Part shown: positions 50,079-58,341 of the stretch, piece by piece
Numbering within the stretch: the first letter of the stretch is position 1
How the letters are laid out: each line of letters starts with the position of its first letter
Source of the DNA: Desulfofundulus salinus
GTDB taxonomy: Bacteria; Bacillota; Desulfotomaculia; Desulfotomaculales; Desulfovirgulaceae
NCBI RefSeq assembly: GCF_003627965.1
Contig: NZ_RBWE01000001.1
Span: forward strand, 976,488-1,040,487
DNA: 64,000 bases
Reading direction: 5' to 3'
Made by a program: the position numbers and the translations under genes
The notes under the pieces: generated by a model
Database searches by the model: none
The model's input: only the letters and a program-made list of their open reading frames with translations
Told to the model about the DNA's origin: nothing

Positions 50079-50149
50079 GGGCCTTCCGGCCCAAACCATT
50101 TCCAGAAAGGAGGGAATGGGGCGGGCCGGAAGGGTCCGCCCTGGAGAGA
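50079..50149 (+). promoter_or_regulatory. three-hairpin leader element, copy 4
   Basis: GGGCC/GGCCC (50079-50092); CCATTTCC/GGGAATGG (50096-50119) with AAAGGAGG inside; GGGCGGGCC/GGTCCGCCC (50119-50141). A 14-codon frame from ATG 50116 overlaps the gene start at 50150. Confidence 0.72.
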
Positions 50150-50383
50150 ATGAAATTTGAGAGGGTTAAGCCGGGGGTGCTGTTCCGCACCCCATGGCAC
50201 AAGGACCGCCTGTTCTATAAAGTCCCACACCCCCAGCCCTGGGAAGACGCTGGTCCCTGCCACGCCTGCGGCACCATTGCCGTATGGAACGCACGGGCCG
50301 TCGAAACTGACCACCTGGTGCACTTTTGCCGGAATGAGGAAGTCATCCCGGTGAAAGTAGAAGGGGGAAGGGAAAATGACTAA
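50150..50383 (+). CDS. small zinc-binding-type protein
   Basis: 77 residues from ATG 50150. CHAC and a later HLVHFC give possible zinc ligands within a small beta domain. It overlaps the next gene by 8 bases. Function unknown. Confidence 0.6.
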   Translation: MKFERVKPGVLFRTPWHKDRLFYKVPHPQPWEDAGPCHACGTIAVWNARAVETDHLVHFCRNEEVIPVKVEGGREND

Positions 50384-50570
50384 AGAGTACCTACAGGGCG
50401 ACGACGCGCAGTGGCTTCTCAAAGAGGGATACTGCGAAGTTTGCCTGCGCCCGGCAGAGGAATGGGCTAGGCCAGACCGTTTCGGGGGTTGCCTGGTCCA
50501 CGGCGATTACGACAGCCGGGGCAATCTGGTAGGCTTCCTTTGCCCGGACTGCGCAGAGGCGGAAAGGTAA
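50376..50570 (+). CDS. small zinc-ribbon protein
   Basis: 64 residues from ATG 50376 (AGGGGGAAGGG upstream). Ligand pairs CEVC and CPDC are 35 residues apart with an H-G-D-Y turn between, as in HNH-like or treble-clef ribbons, but the catalytic HNH set is not complete. Translationally coupled to the protein before it. Confidence 0.6.
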   Translation: MTKEYLQGDDAQWLLKEGYCEVCLRPAEEWARPDRFGGCLVHGDYDSRGNLVGFLCPDCAEAER

Positions 50571-50577
50571 ACTAACC

Positions 50578-50644
50578 GGGCCACCGGCCCAAACCATTTC
50601 CGAGAAAGGAGGGAATGGGGCGGGCCGGTACCCCGCCCCGGATC
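50578..50644 (+). promoter_or_regulatory. three-hairpin leader element, copy 5
   Basis: GGGCC/GGCCC (50578-50590); CCATTTCC/GGGAATGG (50594-50618) with AAAGGAGG inside; GGGGCGGG/CCCGCCCC (50617-50639). Here ATG 50615 is in frame with the gene, so hairpin 3 may be translated as its N-terminus. Confidence 0.72.
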
Positions 50645-51664
50645 ATGAAAGAAGAAAGATTGCGCGAAGCGCTTGAAAAGCTGCTGTCAATGTTCAAAAG
50701 TGGCAACCTGCCGCCGGCGGTGGCCCGGACGATGATCCGGCGCCAGGCGGGTGATGAAAGGCCGTCTGACAAATGGAGCCTGGGCAACCGCCTGCTGATG
50801 TACCTGGCCGGGACCGAGGACGCCAGGGGTTTCAGACAGTGGGAAGAAGTAGGGCGGCACGTTAAAAAGGGCGCGAAAGCGTTCCATATCCTCGCTCCGC
50901 TGACCAAAACCAGGAAGGTCAAAATACGGGATCCCGAAAGGGGCGAGGAGCGGGAAGAAGAACGCCCTGTGATTGTGGGTTTCCGGTTTATACCGGTGTT
51001 CCGTCTGGAAGATACGGAGGGTAAACCCCTGCCGGAGATAAACTACATGCCTCCCGAGTTGCCTCCCCTGTTCGACGTGGCGGCAAGGCTGGGGATCAAA
51101 GTTAGATACAGCCCTGGAGACGGCAGCTATTACGGCAGTTTCCAGCCCGGACTTAAAAGGATCAACCTGCACACTCACGACGTCAAAACGTATTTCCACG
51201 AGTTGGCGCACGCGGTGCATAACACCATCCGCCCGCTGGTGGGAGGCCAGGATCCGGTGCAGGAAGTGGTCGCCGAGACAGTGGCCTGTACCCTCTGCGA
51301 GATCTACGGCTATACCGGATATGCCTGGCACGGGTGGCAGTACATCAAAGCCTGCGCCGGCGGCGAGCCGAAACAGGCGCTCAAACTCGTAATGAAAGTG
51401 CTCTGCGAGGTCGAGGAAGTGCTGGAAAGGATCTGGGAAGCCGCCAACCCGGAAGAGAGGGGGGTGTGCGGCTTGACATACCGGATCTGGGAGGCACAAA
51501 ACGCAGGTGAAGATACCACCTACCTGGTGGCAATGTCCGCCATGCGGGAGATTTCCCTGCGCGAGGAAATTGCCCGTGGCGAGAGGTTGATACGGCTGCT
51601 GCGCCTGGTGGCGGAGACGGAAGATCGGAACCGGGCACGGCGGATGGCAGACTGCGAGATTTAG
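50615..51664 (+). CDS. ArdC-like antirestriction protein with a zincin domain
   Basis: 349 residues from ATG 50615, or 339 from ATG 50645. The N-terminal domain (WSLGNRLLMYLAGTEDARGF, then GRHVKKGAKAFHILAP) is the ssDNA-binding domain of ArdC. The second half has the metalloprotease motif FHELAHAVH near residue 194, followed by VVAETVAC. ArdC-type proteins shield entering conjugative DNA from host restriction. This agrees with a transferable element. Confidence 0.82.
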   Translation: MGRAGTPPRIMKEERLREALEKLLSMFKSGNLPPAVARTMIRRQAGDERPSDKWSLGNRLLMYLAGTEDARGFRQWEEVGRHVKKGAKAFHILAPLTKTRKVKIRDPERGEEREEERPVIVGFRFIPVFRLEDTEGKPLPEINYMPPELPPLFDVAARLGIKVRYSPGDGSYYGSFQPGLKRINLHTHDVKTYFHELAHAVHNTIRPLVGGQDPVQEVVAETVACTLCEIYGYTGYAWHGWQYIKACAGGEPKQALKLVMKVLCEVEEVLERIWEAANPEERGVCGLTYRIWEAQNAGEDTTYLVAMSAMREISLREEIARGERLIRLLRLVAETEDRNRARRMADCEI

Positions 51665-51671
51665 AACTTCA

Positions 51672-51740
51672 GGCGGCCCGGCCCGCCCAATCACCTGAAA
51701 AGGAGGTGAAAGGGGCGGCGCCGGCGGCCGCCCCGGGAGC
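51672..51740 (+). promoter_or_regulatory. three-hairpin leader element, copy 6
   Basis: GGCGG/CCGCC (51672-51687); TCACCT/AGGTGA (51691-51709) with AAGGAGGTGA; GGGGCGGC/GCCGCCCC (51712-51734). A 12-codon frame from GTG 51706 ends in an ATGA overlap with radC at 51741. Confidence 0.75.
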
Positions 51741-52181
51741 ATGAAGAAACGGGTAAATATCGTTTCGGTGAAACTTGTCAAGGAAGCGGGTATATTTTAC
51801 GCAGCCCGCAGAATAACCAGACCGGAGGATGTGGCCGATCTGGTTCGTGACTTTCTGGAAGACGCCGATCGGGAGATCTTCCTGGTTATATGCCTTAATG
51901 CCAAAAACGAACCGACGGCAATCCATACGATAGCGGTAGGTACGCTGAACAGCGTCCAGGTCCACCCCCGGGAGGTCTTTAAAGCGGCAATCCTGGCCAA
52001 CAGTTACCACATAATCCTGGTTCACAATCACCCGAGCGGTGACCCGAAACCTTCCGATGAGGATATGGCTATCACAAGAAACCTGGCCGAGGCCGGGAGA
52101 ATAGTCGGCATCCCGGTGCTGGATCACATCATCATCGGCGACGGAAAGTTTGCAAGCCTGAAAACAAAGGGATTGATTTAA
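51741..52181 (+). CDS. radC: RadC-family JAB/MPN-domain protein
   Basis: 146 residues from ATG 51741. The metal-binding JAMM motif is HNHPSGDPKPSDED (about residue 94), with the upstream Glu in the usual helix and ILDHIIIG-like strand near the end. Mobile elements often carry such shortened RadC proteins lacking the N-terminal HhH part; their role is not settled. Confidence 0.88.
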   Translation: MKKRVNIVSVKLVKEAGIFYAARRITRPEDVADLVRDFLEDADREIFLVICLNAKNEPTAIHTIAVGTLNSVQVHPREVFKAAILANSYHIILVHNHPSGDPKPSDEDMAITRNLAEAGRIVGIPVLDHIIIGDGKFASLKTKGLI

Positions 52182-52199
52182 GCAGAGGGGGGATCGGGG

Positions 52200-53204
52200 G
52201 TGCAGGCGGAACACCGTTACCCCGAGGAAAAATTCATTCCGGTGAAACCCTGGCGCCCCTGCCCCATCTGCGGCAAGGGCGACTGGTGCGGTTTCAACAG
52301 CTTCATCGCCAGCTGCATGCGGGTGCGCGAGGGCTCATTCAAGGAAGTAATCCTGAGCAACGGCCAGGTAGCCTACCTCCACTGGCTGGAACCGGGCATG
52401 GTAAACCTGCCGGCGTTCATGAAAGATGATTCAATAACCGCGGCGCAAACCGCGCCGGTGGAAGTGCGGGACCGGGTGTACCGTGACTTCCTGCGACTCC
52501 TTTACCTTCACCCGCGCCACAGAGAGGACCTGCTCCGGCGCGGGCTGACTGAATGGGAGATCAGAAGGAACGGCTACCGGTCGGTCCCCGAAACCGAAGC
52601 CCCATGGTCGGTCTGCAGGCGCCTGATCCGAATGGGCCATGACCTGGCCGGCATCCCCGGGTTTTACAAGGTCCGGGGGCCGCGAGGCGGCACCTACTGG
52701 ACCTTCGACCGTCAGCCGGGATACTTCATCCCGGTGCGGGACGAAAAGGGCCGGATTCAGACCCTGCAGCGCCGCATGGACGACGCCCGGGGCGGGAAAT
52801 ATAAGCTGTTCAGCGGTCACAAGAGCCGGGGCGGTTGCTCCTGCGGCACCCCTGCCCACGTGACCAGGCCCGCAAAAGTCGAAGACCGGCGGATATGGAT
52901 CACCGAAGGCCCGTTGAAAGCGGACATCGCCTGCAAGTACCTGGGCGCCGTCGTGGTGGGCGCATTAAGCGCCGCCACTTGGCGGCCGGCTATACCGGCT
53001 ATCCTGGCTCTTGAAGCAAAAGAAGTCATAATCGCCTTCGACCGGGACGTGGAAAGTAACCCGGAAGTGGCACGAGCATACTTGACCCTGAAAGTGGAAC
53101 TGAAAAAGCACGGCCTGGCGGTTAGCCGGGCAGTGTGGAGCGATAAAAAAGGCATTGACGATGCCCTGGCGGCCGGTATGGAAGTGCGGGTCGTCCGGGC
53201 ATAA
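52200..53204 (+). CDS. primase-like protein: CHC2-type zinc finger and TOPRIM (DUF3854-like)
   Basis: 334 residues from GTG 52200. N-terminal CPICGKGDWC with a later Cys forms the zinc finger. The C-terminal half has ITEGPLKADIA, VVGALSAATW and IIAFDRDVESN, the TOPRIM acidic motifs. This is the plan of plasmid/phage DUF3854 primases that lay down primers for replication or conjugal DNA. Confidence 0.8.
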   Translation: MQAEHRYPEEKFIPVKPWRPCPICGKGDWCGFNSFIASCMRVREGSFKEVILSNGQVAYLHWLEPGMVNLPAFMKDDSITAAQTAPVEVRDRVYRDFLRLLYLHPRHREDLLRRGLTEWEIRRNGYRSVPETEAPWSVCRRLIRMGHDLAGIPGFYKVRGPRGGTYWTFDRQPGYFIPVRDEKGRIQTLQRRMDDARGGKYKLFSGHKSRGGCSCGTPAHVTRPAKVEDRRIWITEGPLKADIACKYLGAVVVGALSAATWRPAIPAILALEAKEVIIAFDRDVESNPEVARAYLTLKVELKKHGLAVSRAVWSDKKGIDDALAAGMEVRVVRA

Positions 53205-53221
53205 GAAAGGAGATGGGTCGA

Positions 53222-53572
53222 ATGTCAAGAGTCATCAAAAGGGTTCCGGCTGAATATGTTACCGAACAAATCGGTGGCGGGGTTATATGCCCCAAATGCG
53301 GAGCCGGTAACTGGAAAAGGACCACTCCCGAGAAGTGCCCCATTTGCGGAACGATGGAAGTGCCGGATCCTGTCAGGTACATCAAAAGGCGAATTCCGGG
53401 CTATGTGGAAGTGCGGTGCGACTGCGGTGAAACCGTCATCTGCGACGGTTTCACCAACACCTGCGACCGCTGCGGAAGGGATTACAACTGGAACGGTACC
53501 CTGCTGGCCCCGCGCAGTCAGTGGGGTGAAGAAACCGGGGAAACGGAAGGGGATATAATCCTGGGAGTTTAA
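53222..53572 (+). CDS. multi-zinc-ribbon protein
   Basis: 116 residues from ATG 53222 (GAAAGGAG upstream; ATG 53213 is too near). Ligand pairs CPKC, CPIC, CDC and CDRC suggest two zinc ribbons. It lies in the primase operon. Function unknown, possibly nucleic-acid binding. Confidence 0.6.
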   Translation: MSRVIKRVPAEYVTEQIGGGVICPKCGAGNWKRTTPEKCPICGTMEVPDPVRYIKRRIPGYVEVRCDCGETVICDGFTNTCDRCGRDYNWNGTLLAPRSQWGEETGETEGDIILGV

Positions 53573-53588
53573 GGGGGTTAAATTACGA

Positions 53589-53945
53589 ATGATGGAAGTA
53601 CAGGCATCTTTACATGATAACAGATGGCCGGTAAAAATACACCCGCTCAGAGCACCAGGTAACTACGTGATTACGGGGCGGGGTACGGAGATGTGGATTG
53701 CCGTCCGGCCGTCCGGTGGTATCGGCGGAGGTAGTCATTTAATAGCGGTTATCAACTTCAACCGGTGCGGCTGCCTGGATGCCGACAAGTGGTCTGCGGC
53801 GGACGTGCAGCAGTACATCGGAATCGAGAACCCGGTGGATGCAGCCACCCTCGCCGCTGCGCTGGATGTGATTTTAGGGCGAAAACAAGAGAACGGGGTG
53901 GCCGGCACGACCTGGAAAAAACCATACGGGAGGTATAAATGGTGA
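53589..53945 (+). CDS. unknown protein
   Basis: 118 residues from ATG 53589. Beta-rich start, a Gly-rich turn (RPSGGIGGGSH), then a helical end. No family recognised. The end overlaps the next start by 7 bases. Confidence 0.5.
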   Translation: MMEVQASLHDNRWPVKIHPLRAPGNYVITGRGTEMWIAVRPSGGIGGGSHLIAVINFNRCGCLDADKWSAADVQQYIGIENPVDAATLAAALDVILGRKQENGVAGTTWKKPYGRYKW

Positions 53946-54256
53946 AAATGATACAACTCGAAGAAGCTCTCAAAGACCACTACGCCCGCCGGGCTGCAAG
54001 GGCAATCGAGGCGGAGGACGCGGATGCTCTTGCCAGGGTAATACCGCGCCACGTCATCTATGAGAAACCCGGGATGGCCCTTGAGATTCTGGGCAGGGCG
54101 GTAAATGTAGCAAGCTGTGAGACCTACAGGTGGGTACAGCAATGGCTCCGCAATTCCGACAACGACTGCCTGCGGGCCAGGGGAGACAAACGATGGCAAG
54201 TGATGATCCTGCTGGAGGCCGTTTGCAAGAAGAGTAGCGTTGCGGAAGCGGTGTAG
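53939..54256 (+). CDS. unknown helical protein
   Basis: 105 residues from ATG 53939 (GGGAGG upstream). Predicted all-helical with RRAARAIEAEDADALARVI. It ends the run of accessory genes before the hairpin array. No family recognised. Confidence 0.5.
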   Translation: MVKMIQLEEALKDHYARRAARAIEAEDADALARVIPRHVIYEKPGMALEILGRAVNVASCETYRWVQQWLRNSDNDCLRARGDKRWQVMILLEAVCKKSSVAEAV

Positions 54257-55085
54257 ATATAGATCAGCTCCGGATGGCGAGGAGGCGGGAAGAAGAAACA
54301 TAATTTTCCGCCTTAATGCTCAGCTCAGGAGCTTTGTTTCTGAAACGCCACATGCGCTGAATGGCGCTGTGCAGGCAGACACTCCCGGGACTGAGAACGT
54401 GGTTGAGGGGTGCCGGCCGCAGGGACGGCACCTGCTCCAACCTTAATCAACCAACGGAGGTAGGACGCCGGCTTGCAGCCGGCTCCTTCCCCGCCGCAAA
54501 TTAGCGGCGTTGCCGGATCCCCGGTTATGACGCGATTGATCGCTGACTAACCACTCCATATGGAGTATGGGGTCCACACCATGGGCCCTGGCGGCACCTG
54601 CCGCCCCCATAAGTAGGGTAACGGGGCCTCAGTGAATGCTTAACAAGCTCATAAAGGCGTGCGAGGCGGGCTTTGAAAGCCGGCCGTCGGGAGCACGCAG
54701 ACAACAAAACAGGCACCACCCCCGGGGCGGTTGCCCCGCAGCGGACGGGGCAAGGGCCCCGGGGGTGCAAGCCCGGGCGCAGCCCGCCGGGCAAACCGCG
54801 GAGCGGCAGGCAACGGGCGTAAGCCCGCACGGCGAAGCCGCAACCGGGCGCAAGCCCGCACCGCGAAGCGCAAAAACGGGCGGAAGCCCGTCTCAGGTCA
54901 CCGGAGCGAAAGCGGAGGGGGCACTGAGACGGGCGCAGCCCGCGACGGCGAAGCCGCAAAAAATAAGGCCCGAAGGGTAATCTGCAAGAGGTTTCCACCG
55001 GTGCAAACCTATGTGATGAGGATCCGGGGGTGATGAACCTCTAGGGAGTTTTTGTCTTTTTTGCAGTGACGGCGAAGCCGTAAAA
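54257..55085 (+). ncRNA. candidate large structured RNA with GNRA-type hairpins
   Basis: About 830 bases without a credible gene but full of perfect short hairpins. Early ones: GTGCCG/CGGCAC near 54410-54430, GCCGGCT/AGCCGGC near 54470-54485, and CGCCG/CGGCG near 54492-54510. From 54660 to 54956 they come nearly end to end: GGCTT/AAGCC, CGGGGC/GCCCCG, then stems of CGGGC/GCCCG with loops GTAA, GCAA and GGAA, CGGC/GCCG with GAA, and GC/GC with GAAA. CTCAG/CTGAG (54892-54927) encloses one. Four loops fit the GNRA rule. ACGGCGAAGCCGT recurs at 55070. Strand is inferred from GNRA sense. Confidence 0.5.
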
Positions 55086-55117
55086 ACAAAAGGAAAATAC
55101 AGATCAGGGGGGATAAA

Positions 55118-55564
55118 ATGCTACGGGTTTCCTGGGAAGATACCGGAAATCCCATCCTCGACCGCCTAGGGCGGCAGTTCGTGGAAAGGGTAGCCCGGTA
55201 TGCAAGGGGTGGCTCTTATGAGAAGCGCCTGGAGCGGTTTCGCAAGTACGTAAAATTTCTTTGCTTCTTGGCAGAACGTTTTGCGCCGGAAGACATACGA
55301 AACATACGACCCCGCCATGTTGCAGCGTTCGCCAGACACTTAAAAGAACAGGGGAGGAGCGGACGAACTATACTTTATTATTTTTCCATCATCCGCTGGT
55401 GGCACCGGCAGATCCCATGGCGAAAGTATGAAATGCCCGAGAATAAGGTGCTTCTGGAACTGGAGGCGAGGCTCGATGACAAACGATTCTGTGAAGAAAT
55501 CAAAAACAACTGCCGGCGCAAAAAGTTCCGAAGGGGTATACAGAAATCTCTCGGCTCAGCTTGA
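55118..55564 (+). CDS. stand-alone N-terminal (SAM-like) domain protein of a tyrosine recombinase
   Basis: 148 residues from ATG 55118 (AGGGGGGATAAA upstream). YEKRLERFRKYVKFLCFLAE and IRPRHVAAFARHLKEQGRS match the core-binding domain of phage integrases, but no catalytic domain follows in frame. It overlaps the full recombinase gene by 89 bases, so it may be a partner or accessory binder. Confidence 0.6.
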   Translation: MLRVSWEDTGNPILDRLGRQFVERVARYARGGSYEKRLERFRKYVKFLCFLAERFAPEDIRNIRPRHVAAFARHLKEQGRSGRTILYYFSIIRWWHRQIPWRKYEMPENKVLLELEARLDDKRFCEEIKNNCRRKKFRRGIQKSLGSA

Positions 55565-56426
55565 AAAAATCTGGCGTGAGGCGGTAAAAGACACGACCCA
55601 CGCGATGTCCAAAAAATCTCATTTCCGGTACCGGGAGAGCATGAAGAACTTCCTTTGGTTCTGCTCGGAAAAATTTCGTTTGCAGAAGATCGCCAACATC
55701 GGCGAAAAGCACCTGCGGGCATACGTGGAATACCGCCGCCAGGAAGGCATATCAGAAAAGACGCTGAAAAACGATCTGGCGGCGGTGCGGTTTTTCCACC
55801 GCTTCACCGGTTCGCGCAATGAACTGCCGGATAACCGGGCGCTGGGGCTCGAAAAGACTCCGGCCGGCGGCAAAGATAGGGCCTGGACGGAAGAAGAATA
55901 CCGGCGGATGCTGGAGAAGGCCGAAAAACTGGGCCGTGCGGACGTGGTGATGGCCATGAAGCTGGCCCGCCACGCGGGGCTCAGGATCCACGAGTGTACC
56001 AGGCTCACGGTGGGCCACGTCCGGGACGCCCTGAAGGATGGAAAACTGGAGGTCAAAGGGAAAGGGGGCCGGGTGCGCCGAATCCCGCTACGACTGGAGT
56101 TAAAGGTGGAACTGGAGCGGTTCCTGGAAGAGCGCGGGGGGACCAGGGGGGAGAAGATCTTCGTCGTGCCGGGCGAAAAGACGCACAGAGTCATCAAAAG
56201 CATCCAGAAATTCATCGAGCGGCACCGGGAAGAAATCACCGACCGGCCGATTACCTTTCACGGATTGCGTCACGCATACGCCAGGGAGGAGCTGGCCTGC
56301 CGGTTGGAGCATCCGGAGAAATACGGCCTCCACAGGGTAAGTCCGGAAAGGGCGGCAAAACTGGAGGTGGCGGAGCTTCTGGGCCACGGCAGGCCGGAAG
56401 TGACCAGTGTTTATACGGGGAAGTGA
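55476..56426 (+). CDS. tyrosine recombinase (XerC/D-like integrase)
   Basis: 316 residues from ATG 55476. SAM-like domain (about residues 20-120), then the catalytic set: Arg in ARHAGLRIHECTRL (about 169), Lys in VKGKGGRVR, HGLRHAYA (about 262), LGHGRPEV, and the nucleophile Tyr in SVYTGK only three residues from the end. It should resolve or integrate the element. A small gene overlaps its stop. Confidence 0.87.
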   Translation: MTNDSVKKSKTTAGAKSSEGVYRNLSAQLEKIWREAVKDTTHAMSKKSHFRYRESMKNFLWFCSEKFRLQKIANIGEKHLRAYVEYRRQEGISEKTLKNDLAAVRFFHRFTGSRNELPDNRALGLEKTPAGGKDRAWTEEEYRRMLEKAEKLGRADVVMAMKLARHAGLRIHECTRLTVGHVRDALKDGKLEVKGKGGRVRRIPLRLELKVELERFLEERGGTRGEKIFVVPGEKTHRVIKSIQKFIERHREEITDRPITFHGLRHAYAREELACRLEHPEKYGLHRVSPERAAKLEVAELLGHGRPEVTSVYTGK

Positions 56427-56653
56427 CTCCAAAAGAGTTCGTCAATTGGGTGGAAATTGACGTGCGAACAGGCAAACCTTTGCCCAATCAACGTGATTTG
56501 CTAGGTAAGACATATTCTGACCCGCATGGCAATGTTATTGAGGTTGTAGATGTTTGCAGCCTCTTTCCTACGACGCACGTTGTTGTCGAGAAAAAAGCCA
56601 CTGGCGAACGCTGGAGCGTGGCGGCTGAATGTATACGGGAAATTGTGGGCTAA
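56423..56653 (+). CDS. small unknown protein coupled to the recombinase
   Basis: 76 residues from GTG 56423, which overlaps the recombinase stop (GTGA). Beta-rich, with SDPHGNVIEVVDV and VVVEKKATGERWSV. No family recognised. It could be a directionality factor by position only. Confidence 0.5.
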   Translation: MTPKEFVNWVEIDVRTGKPLPNQRDLLGKTYSDPHGNVIEVVDVCSLFPTTHVVVEKKATGERWSVAAECIREIVG

Positions 56654-56759
56654 TGCTAATGCAATACTGAAAAAAGTGTAGGTTTTTATTCGATTTTTTG
56701 ATTGACTTTTGCTGGCTTAAGAAAATTGAAGTAGAAAAAGAAAGAAGGAGGTTAAAATA

Positions 56760-56933
56760 ATGAAAGTTAAAGTAGAAATTATTATGGAGGTGCCCCACTG
56801 GTTTACTGAAGACGATATAGAGAAAGATGTGATACAAGATTTTGTAAGAGACGGTTACAATCTTGCCGAAGAAGATATTTTATCGATTATTGCGATTGAC
56901 CCAATCAAAGAGTTACCGCTTGAGGTTGATTAA
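56760..56933 (+). CDS. small acidic protein, unknown
   Basis: 57 residues from ATG 56760 behind AGAAGGAGG. Start MKVKVEIIMEVP, then charged helices. AT-rich compared with its neighbours. No family recognised. Confidence 0.5.
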   Translation: MKVKVEIIMEVPHWFTEDDIEKDVIQDFVRDGYNLAEEDILSIIAIDPIKELPLEVD

Positions 56934-56960
56934 TGTGTGAATAAAAAATGTCGTGTAATA

Positions 56961-57003
56961 CTCATTATCCGACGTTTTGGCCTTGGATTTTGCGGATAAT
57001 GAG
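56961..57003. repeat. 11-bp perfect inverted repeat beside recombinase genes
   Basis: CTCATTATCCG (56961-56971) and CGGATAATGAG (56993-57003) flank 21 bases. AAAAAATGTCG occurs just outside on each side. It stands between two recombinase loci, so a recombination or attachment site is possible, though the spacer is long for a core site. Confidence 0.5.
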
Positions 57004-57125
57004 CGGCTTTCTAAGGTCGTAAGTTAACTAAAAAATGTCGGATAAGTAGAAACAGCAGTCGGCGCTATCAACCCGGCTGCTATTTTATTGCTTTTTCTTT
57101 AGAATTGAGTTTGGGAGGGCTGAAA

Positions 57126-57998
57126 ATGAATGAGATTCTAAATGCTTTTGGGCAGTATCTTCGCGGAGAAAAAGATGCTAGTTCCGCCACGGTTCGTGCT
57201 ATCTAAACGACCTGAAAAAGTTTTTCCGATGGTATCTGGAAACGACCGGGGAGACTCCCAAATTTGATGCTATCGGGCCATTGGATATTGCTGAGTTTAA
57301 ACGTTATATGCAGAATCGGGGCCAAAAACCTGCTACTATCAACCGGGCATTAGCTTGTCTTTCTACTTTCTTTACCTGGGCGGTAGAGCAAGGTCACGCC
57401 GCTTAAAATCCTGCCGGCGGCGTGAAACCGGTGCCGGAAGTGAGACCTGCTCCAAAGGTACTTGGGCGGCGCGAGCAGTTGGCGCTCATGCGGGCAGTCC
57501 AAAAAGGCGGGCGGGTACGGGATATAGCCATAGTCACACTTCTTCTCCACGCCGGTTTGAGGGTATCGGAAGTATGCGCTCTTACCCTCGATGATATAGT
57601 CCTCGGAGAGCGAATAGGAAAAGTGATAATCCGTCTGAGGGAAGGCGGTAAGCGGCGCGAGGTCCCGCTTAACGCAAACAGCGAGAAAGGCAATAAAGGA
57701 TTGGCTCGGGGTTAGAGGTGAAGCCCCCGGTCCCTTATTTACCAGCCAAAAAGGCGGTTTCTTGTCTGCCCGGGCAGTTGAATGCCTGCTTGCAAAATAC
57801 GCATACGACGCTCATTTAGAAAAGGCAACTCCTCACGTGCTTAGGCATACTTTCTGCAAGTCTCTTATTGATGCCGGCGAAAGCCTGGACCGGGTAGCAG
57901 TTTTGGCCGGCCATTCCAATCTCAACACTACCGCCCGTTATACAAGACCTAACGATGACGACTTACAACGAGCAGTGGACCGTTTAGCATGGGAATAA
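57126..57998 (+). pseudogene. second tyrosine recombinase, inactivated
   Basis: Starts at ATG 57126 (GGGAGGG upstream). The frame breaks near 57205, where another frame reads YLNDLKKFFRWYLET. A TAA near 57405 interrupts it in frame, then VRDIAIVTLLLHAGLRVSEV with the catalytic Arg follows. A second shift near 57712 leads to TPHVLRHTFCKSL, GHSNLNTTARYT with His, Arg and Tyr. Three lesions make it a true pseudogene. AT-richer than the recombinase at 55476. Confidence 0.85.
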
Positions 57999-58029
57999 TA
58001 TAATGGACCCAGAAATTTAGACACGAAAA

Positions 58030-58341
58030 ATGGGGGTCCTAAGCGTCAGAATGGGTACTAGGAAACAATATCCAGCCGAGATTAAGGCTAAAATCGTACT
58101 GGAAATTCTCAAGGAAGAAAAATCCATTGCCCAAATCGCTTCTGAATATGGCATCCACCCCTCTGTCTTAAACCGGTGGAAAAATACGGCAGTAGAGAAA
58201 CTGCCTTCCCTCTTTACCGATGAAACGAAAAGCATAGAGAACATGAAATCAGAATACGAGAAGAAAATCCAAGACCTCTACGCAGAAGTCGGTCGTTTAA
58301 CCACTGAGCTGACCTGGCTTAAAAAAAAGAGTGGCCTCTGA
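58030..58341 (+). CDS. IS3 transposase OrfA (helix-turn-helix)
   Basis: 103 residues from ATG 58030 (ATG 58051 is an alternative). EIKAKIVLEILKEEKSIAQI and YGIHPSVLNRWK form the HTH, followed by a leucine-zipper-like coiled coil. It binds the inverted repeats. It ends L-K-K-K-S-G-L over a run of eight A. Confidence 0.85.
   Translation: MGVLSVRMGTRKQYPAEIKAKIVLEILKEEKSIAQIASEYGIHPSVLNRWKNTAVEKLPSLFTDETKSIENMKSEYEKKIQDLYAEVGRLTTELTWLKKKSGL

Noticed and set aside
54660..54960. CRISPR array
   Set aside because: The repeated units are self-complementary hairpins of varied length with no unique spacers of even size and no cas genes.
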